A stretch of DNA of 13,635 nt, taken from contig JAUQWL010000131.1 of NCBI GenBank assembly GCA_030835185.1, positions 1-13,635 on the forward strand, read 5' to 3'. The notes beneath the pieces are model-generated. The model was not told the DNA's origin. It saw only the letters and a list, made by a program, of their open reading frames with translations, and searched no databases. Below, one piece after another: positions 1 to 7,230 of the stretch; positions within the stretch are counted from its first letter, which is position 1, and every line of letters begins with the position of its first letter. A program made the translations under genes and the position numbers. Origin of the DNA: Solirubrobacterales bacterium (GTDB taxonomy: Bacteria; Actinomycetota; Thermoleophilia; Solirubrobacterales; 70-9).

Positions 1-1
1 G

Positions 2-88
2 GTCGTCTGCCAGATGGGAATCAACCGGAAAGCCGTCATGGGATCGGCACTGGCCCTCGTCGTGTCGCCCCTGAACACGGCCCTGTGA
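2..88 (+). CDS. 3' end of an unidentified gene (5' end outside window)
   Basis: An open frame enters from the left edge and stops with TGA at 86-88. It encodes 28 residues ending in ALALVVSPLNTAL. The third codon positions are mostly G or C, like the clear genes in the window, which supports coding. The tail is hydrophobic, so it may be the last membrane segment of a transporter or other membrane protein, but I do not recognise the family. It converges on the VOC gene that ends at 135, and the 46 bases between them hold no clear terminator. Confidence 0.4.
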   Translation, partial: VVCQMGINRKAVMGSALALVVSPLNTAL

Positions 89-134
89 GCGATTCAGGAC
101 GGTCGTCTGATGGTCGTCGACGTGACGGAACGGC

Positions 135-755
135 TCACTCATCCGGCTCGTTGACTTCGCCCGCCCGCCCGCCCGCGTACGGATCCTTTGCTGCGCGATC
201 CGATGACAGCGTGCGCTGGGAGCGGGCGACGAGCCGCTCGATCGCGTCAGCGAGGTGGATCGGCGCGATGTTGTAGTCGCCGCGCTCGGTGCGCAGGAGA
301 TGAGCCTCGAGCATCACGTCGGCGTGCGTGTGGCCGACAGGCGGCTCGAAACGGTAGGAAGCGAGCTCGACCAGCAGCCCCAGCGGGTCGCGGAAGTAGA
401 TCGAGTCCATGAACCCGCGGTCCTTGACACCCGAGTGCTTGATCCCACGTTCGTCGAGACGCTCCACGGTCTGGCGGAAGACCGCGTCGGACAGCGAGAA
501 CGCGACGTGGTGGACGTTGCCGACGTCACCAGACGTCGGTGCCGCATCGATTGCGCGGTCCTCCTTGGTGAAGATCGTGATCAGCCGTCCGTCGCCCGGA
601 TCGAAGTACAGGTGGCTTTCCTCGGAACGGTCGAGGTTGGGTTGCTCGAACACGAACGGCATCCCGAGCACGCCCTCCCAGAAGTCGATCGAGCTCTGTC
701 GGTCGGCACCCACGAGCGTGATGTGGTGCACGCCCTGGGTCTGGATCTTGCGCAT
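135..755 (-). CDS. VOC family (glyoxalase/extradiol dioxygenase superfamily) protein
   Basis: A 206-residue protein with one complete vicinal-oxygen-chelate domain (two beta-alpha-beta-beta-beta modules, about residues 6-135) and a helical, charged C-terminal extension. The usual metal-ligand positions are visible: His10/His11 (GVHHITL), His82/His83 (NVHHVAF) and Glu130 (GLLVELASY). Such enzymes bind a divalent metal in the cytoplasm and act on catechols, hydroquinones, glutathione adducts or fosfomycin-like compounds; the substrate cannot be told here. I chose the ATG at 755 because it follows AGGAAGGGC on the minus strand and starts just before the first beta strand; the frame is open further upstream, but that part overlaps the esterase. 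It is the last gene of a three-gene operon, five bases after the esterase stop, so it is probably co-transcribed with the esterase and the damaged VOC gene. Confidence 0.85.
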   Translation of the reverse strand: MRKIQTQGVHHITLVGADRQSSIDFWEGVLGMPFVFEQPNLDRSEESHLYFDPGDGRLITIFTKEDRAIDAAPTSGDVGNVHHVAFSLSDAVFRQTVERLDERGIKHSGVKDRGFMDSIYFRDPLGLLVELASYRFEPPVGHTHADVMLEAHLLRTERGDYNIAPIHLADAIERLVARSQRTLSSDRAAKDPYAGGRAGEVNEPDE

Positions 756-760
756 CGAGA

Positions 761-1438
761 TCAGCGCCCTTCCTGCGTCCCGGGTGCGGTCGTTCTGTCG
801 GAGATGGTGCCGCCCAGCCACTCGACAGCGGCCGGGACGTGGACGGGGTCGATGTGGTGTGCGGCGTCGGACTCGTGGTAGGACACGTCCAGCCCGCCGG
901 CCTCCAGCAGTTTGCGTGCGCGGCGGGCGAACTCGACATCCATGATCGGGTCCTGGCGGCCGTGGGCGATGAACACGGGCAGGTCGCTCCGCGACGCGAG
1001 CTCGGGCTGCCAGCCTTCGACAGTTGGGACGAAGCCCGAGAAAGCGAGGATGCCGGCGGGCTTGGGCCGGTCACCCGCGAGGCCGAGCGAATAGCTCATC
1101 ACGGATCCCATCGAGAAGCCGCCGAAGACGGTCTGCCCCGGGGTCAGCCCGGTGCGCTCCCAGAGCTCGTCGTGGAATCCGGCGAGCCTGCCGTAGGCGG
1201 CGCGGAACGTGTCCGGATCGGGAAAGCCGACGTGCGGCACCAGGTACCAGTGATACCCCGGTGAGCCCGGGATGGTGAGCGGGGCACGGGGGGTGACGAC
1301 GTGGAGGCGGCGCTCCGGGTCCAGGACGTCGGCGAGGCCGAGCAGGTCGTGCTCGTCCGTGCCGCGGCCGTGATGGAGAACCAGGAGTCCGGCGGGGTCG
1401 CCGGCCGCCGGCCGCTCGCGATAGGCCAGCCCGCTCAC
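761..1438 (-). CDS. alpha/beta-hydrolase, phospholipase/carboxylesterase family (MhqD-like)
   Basis: A 225-residue serine hydrolase of the phospholipase/carboxylesterase family, about the usual length. The catalytic triad is visible: Ser109 in GFSMG (107-111), Asp163 in HGRQDPIM, and His194 or His195 in DAAHHIDP. The oxyanion region HHGRGTDE (22-29) is also typical. There is no signal peptide, so the enzyme should act in the cytoplasm on small esters. Homologues of this type sit beside ring-cleaving VOC dioxygenases in Bacillus mhq operons that protect against quinones; I infer a similar context here. The start is GTG at 1438, whose last two bases lie in the TGA stop (1435-1437) of the upstream VOC gene. 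This GTGA overlap implies translational coupling. The frame is open further upstream, but that part only shadows the VOC gene. Confidence 0.85.
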   Translation of the reverse strand: MSGLAYRERPAAGDPAGLLVLHHGRGTDEHDLLGLADVLDPERRLHVVTPRAPLTIPGSPGYHWYLVPHVGFPDPDTFRAAYGRLAGFHDELWERTGLTPGQTVFGGFSMGSVMSYSLGLAGDRPKPAGILAFSGFVPTVEGWQPELASRSDLPVFIAHGRQDPIMDVEFARRARKLLEAGGLDVSYHESDAAHHIDPVHVPAAVEWLGGTISDRTTAPGTQEGR

Positions 1439-1716
1439 TCCCGAGCCTCGGTGCGCGGGTTGACGAGCGGGGTGAGGGCGCGCTCGAGTTGCGGGTGCAG
1501 GTGCTCGCGCCGGCTCGGCAGGCTCAGTGTCTCGTCCAGGTTGCCGGCGTCTTCGTCGACAGCGAAGCCGGGCGACGTGGTCGCGATCTCGAACAGAATG
1601 CCCCGCGGCTGGCGGAAGCAGATCGCGTCGAAGCAGTCGCGGTCGATCACGGGCGTGACATGCATACCCGCTTCGCCGGTGATCATCGTGATGTGGTGCA
1701 TGCCTTCGAGTTTCAC
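1435..1716 (-). CDS. ring-cleaving VOC dioxygenase (PcpA/LinE/MhqO type), internally deleted
   Basis: A 93-residue reading frame that matches only the two ends of a family normally about 310 residues long. Residues 1-16 (MKLEGMHHITMITGEA) are the first beta strand of the N-terminal module. Residues 17-93 (TPVIDRD, FDAICFRQPRGILFEIATTSPGFAVDED, LTPLVNP) are the last three strands and tail of the C-terminal module. About 200 residues between them are absent, yet the frame is kept. The PcpA-type metal site uses two His and one Glu; the first His (7/8) and the Glu (43) remain, but the second His lies in the lost part. The product is therefore unlikely to be an active dioxygenase. The GTG at 1716 follows AGGGGAAG at good spacing, and the stop overlaps the esterase start, so the frame may survive because it carries translation into the esterase. 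ATG 1701 and TTG 1746 are alternative starts. Confidence 0.75.
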   Translation of the reverse strand: MKLEGMHHITMITGEAGMHVTPVIDRDCFDAICFRQPRGILFEIATTSPGFAVDEDAGNLDETLSLPSRREHLHPQLERALTPLVNPRTEARE

Positions 1717-1734
1717 GGATCTTCCCCTGGCTAC

Positions 1735-1758
1735 GGTTGCGACCAAGTAGTTGCAACC
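1735..1758. promoter_or_regulatory. candidate MarR-type operator upstream of the VOC-esterase-VOC operon
   Basis: A 24-bp imperfect palindrome with outer arms GGTTGC and GCAACC; 18 of 24 positions are symmetric. It lies 19 bases upstream of the GTG start of the first operon gene, where a repressor would block transcription. It contains TAGTTGCAA (1748-1756), the reverse complement of TTGCAACTA found at the yceI promoter (8350-8358). MarR proteins commonly bind such 16-24 bp palindromes. I could not place a convincing -10/-35 pair next to it. Confidence 0.45.
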
Positions 1759-2092
1759 AGACCATGGTATCCGGCAGGTAGATGATGGGTTGGGTTGTCG
1801 TGCTGTCCCGTATCAAGGGATCCGCACCCTTTACGACGTGTGAGCCGGGTCGCCGGTTGAGCCGCGTCCGGGTCCGGCACCATGCCCTGACCCGGTTACG
1901 TGGTGCACTGCCTGAAGTGGAGATTGTTTCCCCTGCATCACCCGGGGTACGAACAGTTGAAGAGCCTGATCGGGATTCCGGCCGGGCCGACATCGACGAT
2001 CAGGAGGCAGATGCTCATGAGCCTGAATCAGGACGGCAGTCACCGGACCATCCCCTTGGCCGGGCCACAATCGAACCGGGCCGGATGAACGG
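1759..2092. other. intergenic region between the VOC operon and the DUF5996 gene
   Basis: About 330 bases that must carry the outward promoters of both flanking genes; I see no strong promoter match in it. A 104-codon frame (1782-2096, plus) ends with an ATGA overlap on the DUF5996 start and has AGG five bases before its ATG. Its product is rich in Arg, Glu, Asp and Pro and resembles no family I know, so I do not call it a gene. No RNA gene, terminator or repeat is evident. Confidence 0.5.
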
Positions 2093-3028
2093 ATGAGTCC
2101 CGCCAGCGGAAATCCCGGCAAGCAGGAAACCTGGCCTCCCCTCCCTTACGAAGACTGGGAACCAACCAAGCAGACACTCCACCGTTACACCCAGATCGTC
2201 GGCAAGATCCGCATGGAACTTTCACCGTTTCAGAATCACTGGTGGCATACAACCCTGCTGTTCGATACCCGTGGGCTGACCACCGGACCGATGCCCGACG
2301 GTGACCGTGAAGTTGAAATCGCCTTCGATTTCCTTGAACACCGGTTGCTGATTACGACCAGTGACGGCCAGCAACGCGAACTGGATCTCCGGGAGCAGCC
2401 GGTCTGCGCGGATTTCTACAACGGTCTGTTTGCGGCGCTGGACGAGCTCGGCATCGATGTCGACATTCATGCGATGCCGTACGACCTCGGTGACAGCCCG
2501 CCCTTCGCGCAGGACACGATCAACAGGAGCTACGACGCCGATGCGGTCAGCCGCTTCTGGCGGATCCTCGCGGCCACAGATCGCGTCCTCGCCGAGTTCA
2601 GGTCAAGCTTCAACGGCAAGGCAAGTCCGATTCAGCTGTTCTGGCACAGCTTCGATCTCGCCCACGCCCGCTATTCCGGCCGCCCCGTGCCAGTCGACCC
2701 GCAGGCCGACCCCGTTTCTGCCGAGGCCTACTCGCACGAGGTCATCGCTTTCGGCTTCTGGCCGGGAGACGATCGCAAGACTCCCTACCCCGCCTTCTAC
2801 TCCTACACCGCCCCCGAGCCCGACGGGCTCAGCGACGAACGGCTCGAACCGGCCGATGCCGAGTGGCAGGACACCGGCACCGGTTCGCTGGCGATCCTGC
2901 CCCATGAGGCAGTGCGGGAGAGCGCGGACCCGCACGCGGTGCTGCTCTCCTTCTATGAAAGCGCCTACCGGGCCGGTGCGGGACGCGCCGATTGGGACGC
3001 CGAAGGGTTCTCGACGCGAGCGGTGTGA
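2093..3028 (+). CDS. DUF5996 family protein
   Basis: A 311-residue soluble protein recognised from its overall pattern: WPPLPYEDWEPTKQTLH near the N-terminus, a shared segment around QNHWWHTTLLFDTRGLTTGPMP, FDFLEHRLLI, and the later blocks QLFWHSFDLAHARYSGR and SHEVIAFGFWPGD. The family is widespread in Actinomycetota and Proteobacteria and its function is unknown to me. Many conserved Trp, His and aromatic residues suggest a ligand-binding or enzymatic fold. There is no signal peptide or membrane segment. The start is ATG 2093; the ribosome site is weak (GGATGAACGG). It stands alone, converging with the antiporter gene 48 bases beyond its stop. Its length fits an intact family member. Confidence 0.8.
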   Translation: MSPASGNPGKQETWPPLPYEDWEPTKQTLHRYTQIVGKIRMELSPFQNHWWHTTLLFDTRGLTTGPMPDGDREVEIAFDFLEHRLLITTSDGQQRELDLREQPVCADFYNGLFAALDELGIDVDIHAMPYDLGDSPPFAQDTINRSYDADAVSRFWRILAATDRVLAEFRSSFNGKASPIQLFWHSFDLAHARYSGRPVPVDPQADPVSAEAYSHEVIAFGFWPGDDRKTPYPAFYSYTAPEPDGLSDERLEPADAEWQDTGTGSLAILPHEAVRESADPHAVLLSFYESAYRAGAGRADWDAEGFSTRAV

Positions 3029-3076
3029 GCGCGGACTGTCAGTGGCTGGATCCCGACGAACGGTTGTCAGGCGGCT

Positions 3077-4666
3077 CTACGACCCGGCCGGTTTTTCGGG
3101 AAGCAGATCGCAGGCGTCGTCAGCGAGGCCCAGGCCCGCTTCGTGGAAGAGGTTGCGGGCGACGGTGACCCCGGCCCGCTCCAGTTCGATCACGTGATCG
3201 GTGTAAGAGGCAGCCGCGGCGATCGGCACCTCGGGGACGAACTTCTTCACCTCGCGAACGACCTCCAGGTTCGCCTGTTGATCCCCCATCGCCAGCACAA
3301 CCAGTTCGACCTCGGAATGGAGCCTCAGCCGGCTCCAGAACTCGGAGTCGAGGGCGTCACCCTTGATCGTCGCCCGGCCCTCCTTCACGTTCTTTCTTAC
3401 GACCGCGGAGAGCCGTTCGATACCGACCACGACGTCACCACGGCGCCGCACCAGTTCGTCGTAAGCGCCCGTTCCCACCCGGCCCATCCCGAAGACGATG
3501 ATTCTTGCGCCGCCGGTTTCGATCGCTGCGTCGTCGGATTGGACGGGGTGACGCTGGACCCGCCGGAGCCGGTCCGAAAGCCGGTCGAAGATCAGGTATC
3601 GCCTGGAGTTGAGTGGAGCCGCTATCGCCAGTGACGCGGCGACCGCGACCGCGATCGCTGAAGTCCACTCATCGGCCATCAAGCCCCGTTCGACGCCGAT
3701 GACGGCCACGATCAGACCGAACTCGCTGTAGGTCGAAAGTGTGACTGCGGAATGCCAGGCAGTGGACGTGCGATACCGGAAGCGTGAAAGCAGCCAGAAG
3801 AAGCCTGTGCCTTTCAGGGGTAGCAGGCAGATGATGACGGCAACCACCACCAGTGCGGAAAGCCCGGGCATTCCTCCAAGCCCGATCGAGAGAAAGAATC
3901 CGATCAGCAGGACGTCCTTGAGGGAAAGGAGCTTCTCTGAAAGTTCGGCCGCGCGCGGATGAGAGGCCAGCGTCAGTCCTACCAGAAGGGCGCCGAAGTC
4001 GGGGTTGATTCCGACCTGGCTGAACGCCTCGGCCCCGACCCCGATCGCGAGAGCCAGTCCGAAGAGCACCAGCATTTCGCCATGACCGATCCGGTTCAGC
4101 AGCCAGCCGTAGAGCGGTCGGGCAGCGATCACGACCACAACCAGGGGCAGCGCCCAGATCATCGGTGGCGTCTCGACTGCGACGGTGAGGAAAATGACGG
4201 CGAAGATGTCCTGGATGACGAGGATCCCGATCGCCATCCGTCCATGGAGCGAAGTCGCTTCGTCGCGTTCCTCGAGGGCCTTGACCGCAAAAACGGAGCT
4301 CGAAAAGGAGAGGGCGAAGGCGATAAGCGCCGCCTGGCCTGGCGAGAGCCCGGTCACCAGCGGCAGGCCGAACGAGCCCAGGCCCAGAAGGAGCGTGCCG
4401 AAAAGGGCCGTCGTGATTGCGAGGTGGACGCTTGCGCCAGCCCAGATTGCCGGCCGCGCCAGGGTCTGAAAGCGTAGTTTCAGGCCGATCCCGAACAGCA
4501 GCAGGACCACCCCGAGGTCGCCGATGGTCTCGATCGCCGGGGTCGTCTCGTAGCCGAAGGCATGAAGGACGAAGCCCGCCACCAGGTAGCCGACCAGCGG
4601 CGGCAGCCGGACCAGGGTCGCCGCGAAGCCCGCCAGGAAGGCGACCAGGACCAATGCTAGATCCAT
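3077..4666 (-). CDS. monovalent cation/proton antiporter, CPA2 (Kef) type with TrkA-N domain
   Basis: A 529-residue membrane protein. Residues 1-350 form the Na+/H+ exchanger domain with about 12 hydrophobic segments. The CPA2 ion-site signature region IQDIFAV (151-157) with its Asp153 is present, as are FGIGLKL (58-64) and FALSFSSSVFAVKAL (117-131). Residues 388-510 form a TrkA-N/RCK nucleotide-binding domain beginning ARIIVFGMGRVGTG, with the Rossmann glycines at 393-398. Such proteins exchange K+ or Na+ for protons across the cytoplasmic membrane, gated by NAD(H) or another ligand on the TrkA-N domain. The ATG at 4666 begins directly with the first membrane helix; no clear Shine-Dalgarno precedes it. 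It is transcribed alone. Which cation it moves cannot be told from sequence. Confidence 0.9.
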   Translation of the reverse strand: MDLALVLVAFLAGFAATLVRLPPLVGYLVAGFVLHAFGYETTPAIETIGDLGVVLLLFGIGLKLRFQTLARPAIWAGASVHLAITTALFGTLLLGLGSFGLPLVTGLSPGQAALIAFALSFSSSVFAVKALEERDEATSLHGRMAIGILVIQDIFAVIFLTVAVETPPMIWALPLVVVVIAARPLYGWLLNRIGHGEMLVLFGLALAIGVGAEAFSQVGINPDFGALLVGLTLASHPRAAELSEKLLSLKDVLLIGFFLSIGLGGMPGLSALVVVAVIICLLPLKGTGFFWLLSRFRYRTSTAWHSAVTLSTYSEFGLIVAVIGVERGLMADEWTSAIAVAVAASLAIAAPLNSRRYLIFDRLSDRLRRVQRHPVQSDDAAIETGGARIIVFGMGRVGTGAYDELVRRRGDVVVGIERLSAVVRKNVKEGRATIKGDALDSEFWSRLRLHSEVELVVLAMGDQQANLEVVREVKKFVPEVPIAAAASYTDHVIELERAGVTVARNLFHEAGLGLADDACDLLPEKPAGS

Positions 4667-4822
4667 GGCAGGCGCTTGGTCGGTGTCAGGGGTGCGATAG
4701 CAACAGACTGACAGGAGACCCGGGACGACGTTTCCGGACCTGGACCAGCCGGTCGGGCAGCGGGGACACGGTCAGGATGCCTTCACCTTCGGCCGGCAGA
4801 GCGCGGGTCATGGCGCGGCACC

Positions 4823-4838
4823 GATCCGCCGGCGGATC
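4823..4838. repeat. 16-bp perfect palindrome between the Rieske and antiporter genes
   Basis: GATCCGCCGGCGGATC reads the same on both strands. It lies about 75 bases past the Rieske stop and about 155 bases before the antiporter start, both on the minus strand. It could end the Rieske transcript or bind a regulator. No T-run follows it on either strand, so it is not a classical intrinsic terminator. Confidence 0.35.
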
Positions 4839-4914
4839 ACGTCGAGCGGGACATCGGACAATGGCCGGCGAATCTGTAAAAGGGAGGCGGGGCAGGCGGC
4901 GGGATCAGCGACTG

Positions 4915-5619
4915 TCAGGTGGGCCGGCGCAGCCGCACCTCGAGCCGGTCGGCGGGTCCACGTACCTCGAAGACGGGCTGCGCATAGCCGGCCGGGCCCG
5001 CGATCACCGTGCCGTCGCGGAGGTCGAAGCGCGACCCGTGGCAGCGGCAGCTGACCACGTGGCCGTCGACCCGTCCGGACGCCAGTGAGCAGCCCCGGTG
5101 CGAGCAGCGGTCGTGGATGGCGTGGATCGAGTCCCCGTCGCGGACGAGCAGTACCGGTGTGTCCCCCGCGAGTACGCGGAGCGGCCGTTCGCCGGCCGGG
5201 GCAGCGGCGGGCGCGACCGCCGTCCAGTCGACCGGGCCGCGGTCGTGGGCGGTCTGATTGACGGCGACGCCGCGCCGCACACCGGAATCGGTGGCCTCGC
5301 TGTCGGCCCAGTCGTTCAGGCCGGCGAGCGCCGTCGGCACAGCGATCGCGAGGCCCGCTTCGATCAGCCGTTGCGCTGCCCGCGGGCTCTCCGGGCTCAG
5401 CACGTCGAGCAGGGACGCGCTGAGAAGCGGGCCGATCACGGCGTCGGTGAGCGGTGCGTGAACGCTGTTGCCGAGCCAGGTGCCGCTGATCGCGTCCTTG
5501 AATGCGCCCGAGCCGAACCCGCGACGCGCGACGGCGCCCAGCAGCTTCGCCGGTCGATCGAGTGCGCGTAACTCTTCAACGGCGTTCATCAGCGGTTCCA
5601 GCGGCGCCGGCGGGGTCAT
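4915..5619 (-). CDS. Rieske [2Fe-2S] protein with shortened DUF2231 membrane domain
   Basis: A 234-residue protein. The C-terminal domain (about 130-234) has both Rieske cluster loops: CSHRGC (C172, H174, C177) and CRCHGS (C191, C193, H194). C172, H174, C191 and H194 should bind the cluster. The extra cysteines C177 and C193 match the disulfide pair of high-potential bc1-type Rieske proteins. The N-terminal part (about 45-116) resembles DUF2231: NSVHAPLTDAVIGPLL, then LIEAGLAIAVPTALAGLNDW. After SGVRR it jumps to GVAVNQTAHDRGPVDWT, which in family members follows two further membrane helices, so those appear to be missing. It is probably a membrane-attached electron carrier; the partner is unknown. 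ATG 5619 follows GAAGGAG at rather long spacing (12). The MFS gene diverges from it. Confidence 0.85.
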   Translation of the reverse strand: MTPPAPLEPLMNAVEELRALDRPAKLLGAVARRGFGSGAFKDAISGTWLGNSVHAPLTDAVIGPLLSASLLDVLSPESPRAAQRLIEAGLAIAVPTALAGLNDWADSEATDSGVRRGVAVNQTAHDRGPVDWTAVAPAAAPAGERPLRVLAGDTPVLLVRDGDSIHAIHDRCSHRGCSLASGRVDGHVVSCRCHGSRFDLRDGTVIAGPAGYAQPVFEVRGPADRLEVRLRRPT

Positions 5620-5685
5620 CGGGGCTGCTCGCTCCTTCGGTCGCGGTTTTCGGGACCGGACAAGCATCCCAGACGCCCTGCTGAA

Positions 5686-5704
5686 TGGTGTCACCTGGTG
5701 TGAC
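5686..5704. promoter_or_regulatory. candidate operator between the Rieske and MFS genes
   Basis: TGGTGTCAC at 5686-5694 recurs as TGGTGTGAC at 5696-5704, a 10-bp step, so both copies face the same side of the helix. The same stretch holds an inverted repeat GTCAC-N5-GTGAC (5690-5704). It lies in the 110-base divergent spacer, 26 bases before the possible leader ORF of the MFS gene. This is the position of a regulator site, but no regulator is identified. Confidence 0.3.
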
Positions 5705-5729
5705 GGCCCGGACGGAGCAGACTGAGAGA

Positions 5730-5801
5730 ATGGACCGCATGGCCACCGACGCGACCGGTCTCCTGACCAACTCCGCCATCGTCGCGATGTTGGTCCTGTG
5801 A
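5730..5801 (+). CDS. possible 23-codon leader ORF overlapping the MFS start
   Basis: ATG 5730 (or in-frame ATG 5739) opens a short frame ending AIVAMLVL with TGA at 5799-5801. That stop overlaps the GTG start of the MFS gene (5798-5800), a GTGA arrangement that allows translational coupling. A GAGAGA stretch lies just before the ATG. The peptide resembles no known family. It may be a leader peptide, a remnant, or chance. Confidence 0.25.
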   Translation: MDRMATDATGLLTNSAIVAMLVL

Positions 5802-7129
5802 GCCAGATGGCCGTGGCGACAGGCGCAAAGTCGCGCGTGATCGGGCTCCTCGACGCCGATGACGCCAGCGAGGGCAGCATCTGTGAGGGCATCCCGGAGG
5901 AGGCCTGCAAGGACGTGCCGCGCAACTTTGCGCTCAACGTCGCCAACGGGATGTGCACGAAGACCGCCGAACAGCTCGCGAGTCCCGGGGTGGTGCTGCC
6001 GTTGCTGCTGACGACGGTCGGGGCGCCGATAGGGCTCGCCGGCGCGCTCGAACCCGTGCGTCGCGGCGCGAGCCTGCTTCCGGGCCTGGTCGTGTCGGGG
6101 AAGATGCGCGCCTTCGAGCGCCGCAAGGGCTTCTGGGTGGCCGCCGGGCTGATCCAGGCCGCGGCACTGGTCGCGATCGCCCTGGTCGGCGCCGCGCTCG
6201 CCGGCGCCGTCGCGGGCGTCCTGGTCGTTGTCTTGCTCGCGATCTTCAGCCTTGCCAGTGGCGCCGGATCGGTCGCCTTCGGCGATGTGATGGGCAAGAC
6301 GATCGTCACCCGCCGCCGCGGTCGCCTGCTCGGGCTGCGCGGCGCCGCGGGCGGCGTCATCACGGTCGGGGTCGGCGGCGTCCTGGTGGCAACGCTCGGC
6401 CCCGATGCCAGCCGCGGAACGTTCGTGGCGCTGCTTCTCGCCGCGGCTGCGCTGTGGGTGGTCGGCGCCTGGCTGTTTGCGCGGACCGACGAGCCGCCGG
6501 GCGCCGTCGCCGGTGGGCGCTCGCCCCTGAAGGAGGCGCACGCCGGAGTGAGGCTGCTGCGCGAGGTCGCCGGGTTCCGGCGCTTCCTGCTCGCCCGCGG
6601 CCTGCTCGCGGTCACCGAGGTGGCCGTTCCGTTCTATGTGCTGGCGGCGAGCCAGGAAGGAGTCGAGGCCTCAGACCTCGGTGCCTTCCTGATCGCTTCC
6701 GGAGCTGCGGCGGTCGTCAGCAACCCGGTCTGGGGGCGCGTCACCGACCGGGCCTCGGACAGGGCGGTGATGACGGTTGCCGGGAGTATCGGCGCGCTGG
6801 CCGCATTGCTCGCGGCCTTCCTCCTGATCGTCGAGTCGGGCAGCGAAGCGGCTTATGCCACGGTCGTCTTCATTGCGGTGGTGGCCCAGGAGGGAGTTCG
6901 GCTCGGCCGCAAAGCCTACCTGGTGACCGCCGCGCCACCCGGCGACCGCCCGCTCTACGTCGCCGTCGCGAACACGATCATCGGCATCGTGATGATCGCG
7001 CTGGTGCTGCTCGGCGTGATCGCCGAACTGGTCGGCGTTTCAGCCGCCGTTGGCGCCGTGCTCGCGCTGTCGCTGCTCGGCGTCGCGGTGACTCGCCGGA
7101 CCCCCGAACCCGAGGACATGGTGCGCTGA
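5798..7129 (+). CDS. MFS transporter
   Basis: A 443-residue polytopic membrane protein. After about 65 mostly polar residues it has roughly 12 hydrophobic segments, with a charged central loop near residues 230-250 (RTDEPPGAVAGGRSPLKEAH). The MFS loop signature appears as GRVTDRASDR (about residues 312-321) at the start of the second half, and the region around KTIVTRRRGRLLGLRGAAGG is typical of a conserved MFS subgroup. It should move small molecules across the cytoplasmic membrane with proton flow; the substrate is unknown. The N-terminal tail, with the cysteine-containing SICEGIPEEACKDVPRNF, is longer than in most carriers. Start GTG 5798 gives the whole open frame; ATG 5807 is an alternative. 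It diverges from the Rieske gene and converges on marR. Confidence 0.85.
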   Translation: MSQMAVATGAKSRVIGLLDADDASEGSICEGIPEEACKDVPRNFALNVANGMCTKTAEQLASPGVVLPLLLTTVGAPIGLAGALEPVRRGASLLPGLVVSGKMRAFERRKGFWVAAGLIQAAALVAIALVGAALAGAVAGVLVVVLLAIFSLASGAGSVAFGDVMGKTIVTRRRGRLLGLRGAAGGVITVGVGGVLVATLGPDASRGTFVALLLAAAALWVVGAWLFARTDEPPGAVAGGRSPLKEAHAGVRLLREVAGFRRFLLARGLLAVTEVAVPFYVLAASQEGVEASDLGAFLIASGAAAVVSNPVWGRVTDRASDRAVMTVAGSIGALAALLAAFLLIVESGSEAAYATVVFIAVVAQEGVRLGRKAYLVTAAPPGDRPLYVAVANTIIGIVMIALVLLGVIAELVGVSAAVGAVLALSLLGVAVTRRTPEPEDMVR

Positions 7130-7230
7130 CCCTGGTGATCTCTGACTGTCACTGACGGAATAGCCGCGATCGCCGGCCCCGACCCGCTCGAGCGCGGCTC
7201 GGTTGGCTGAGCACCTGGCCGGTAAACCGT

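Noticed and set aside
761..1993. A 410-codon frame extending the esterase upstream
   Set aside because: The extension overlaps the VOC dioxygenase remnant and its promoter region and matches no family. The coupled GTG at 1438 explains the gene.
1782..2096. A 104-codon frame with an ATGA overlap on the DUF5996 start
   Set aside because: The composition is unlike the confirmed genes and no family is visible. The overlap may be chance; it is described in the intergenic entry.
4686..4811. A 41-codon minus-strand frame before the antiporter gene
   Set aside because: It has no recognisable product and no clear ribosome site, and short frames of this length are common in GC-rich DNA.
4915..6615. 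A 566-codon minus-strand open frame running upstream of the Rieske gene
   Set aside because: Only the last 234 codons resemble a protein family. The rest is antisense to the MFS gene, rich in Ser, Pro, Arg and Thr, and is a GC-driven shadow.
3034..7151. Octamer GACTGTCA at 3034, 4910 and 7144, each at or just past the end of a gene
   Set aside because: Flanking bases differ and no hairpin is shared, so I could not distinguish it from chance. A genome-wide count at gene ends would decide.
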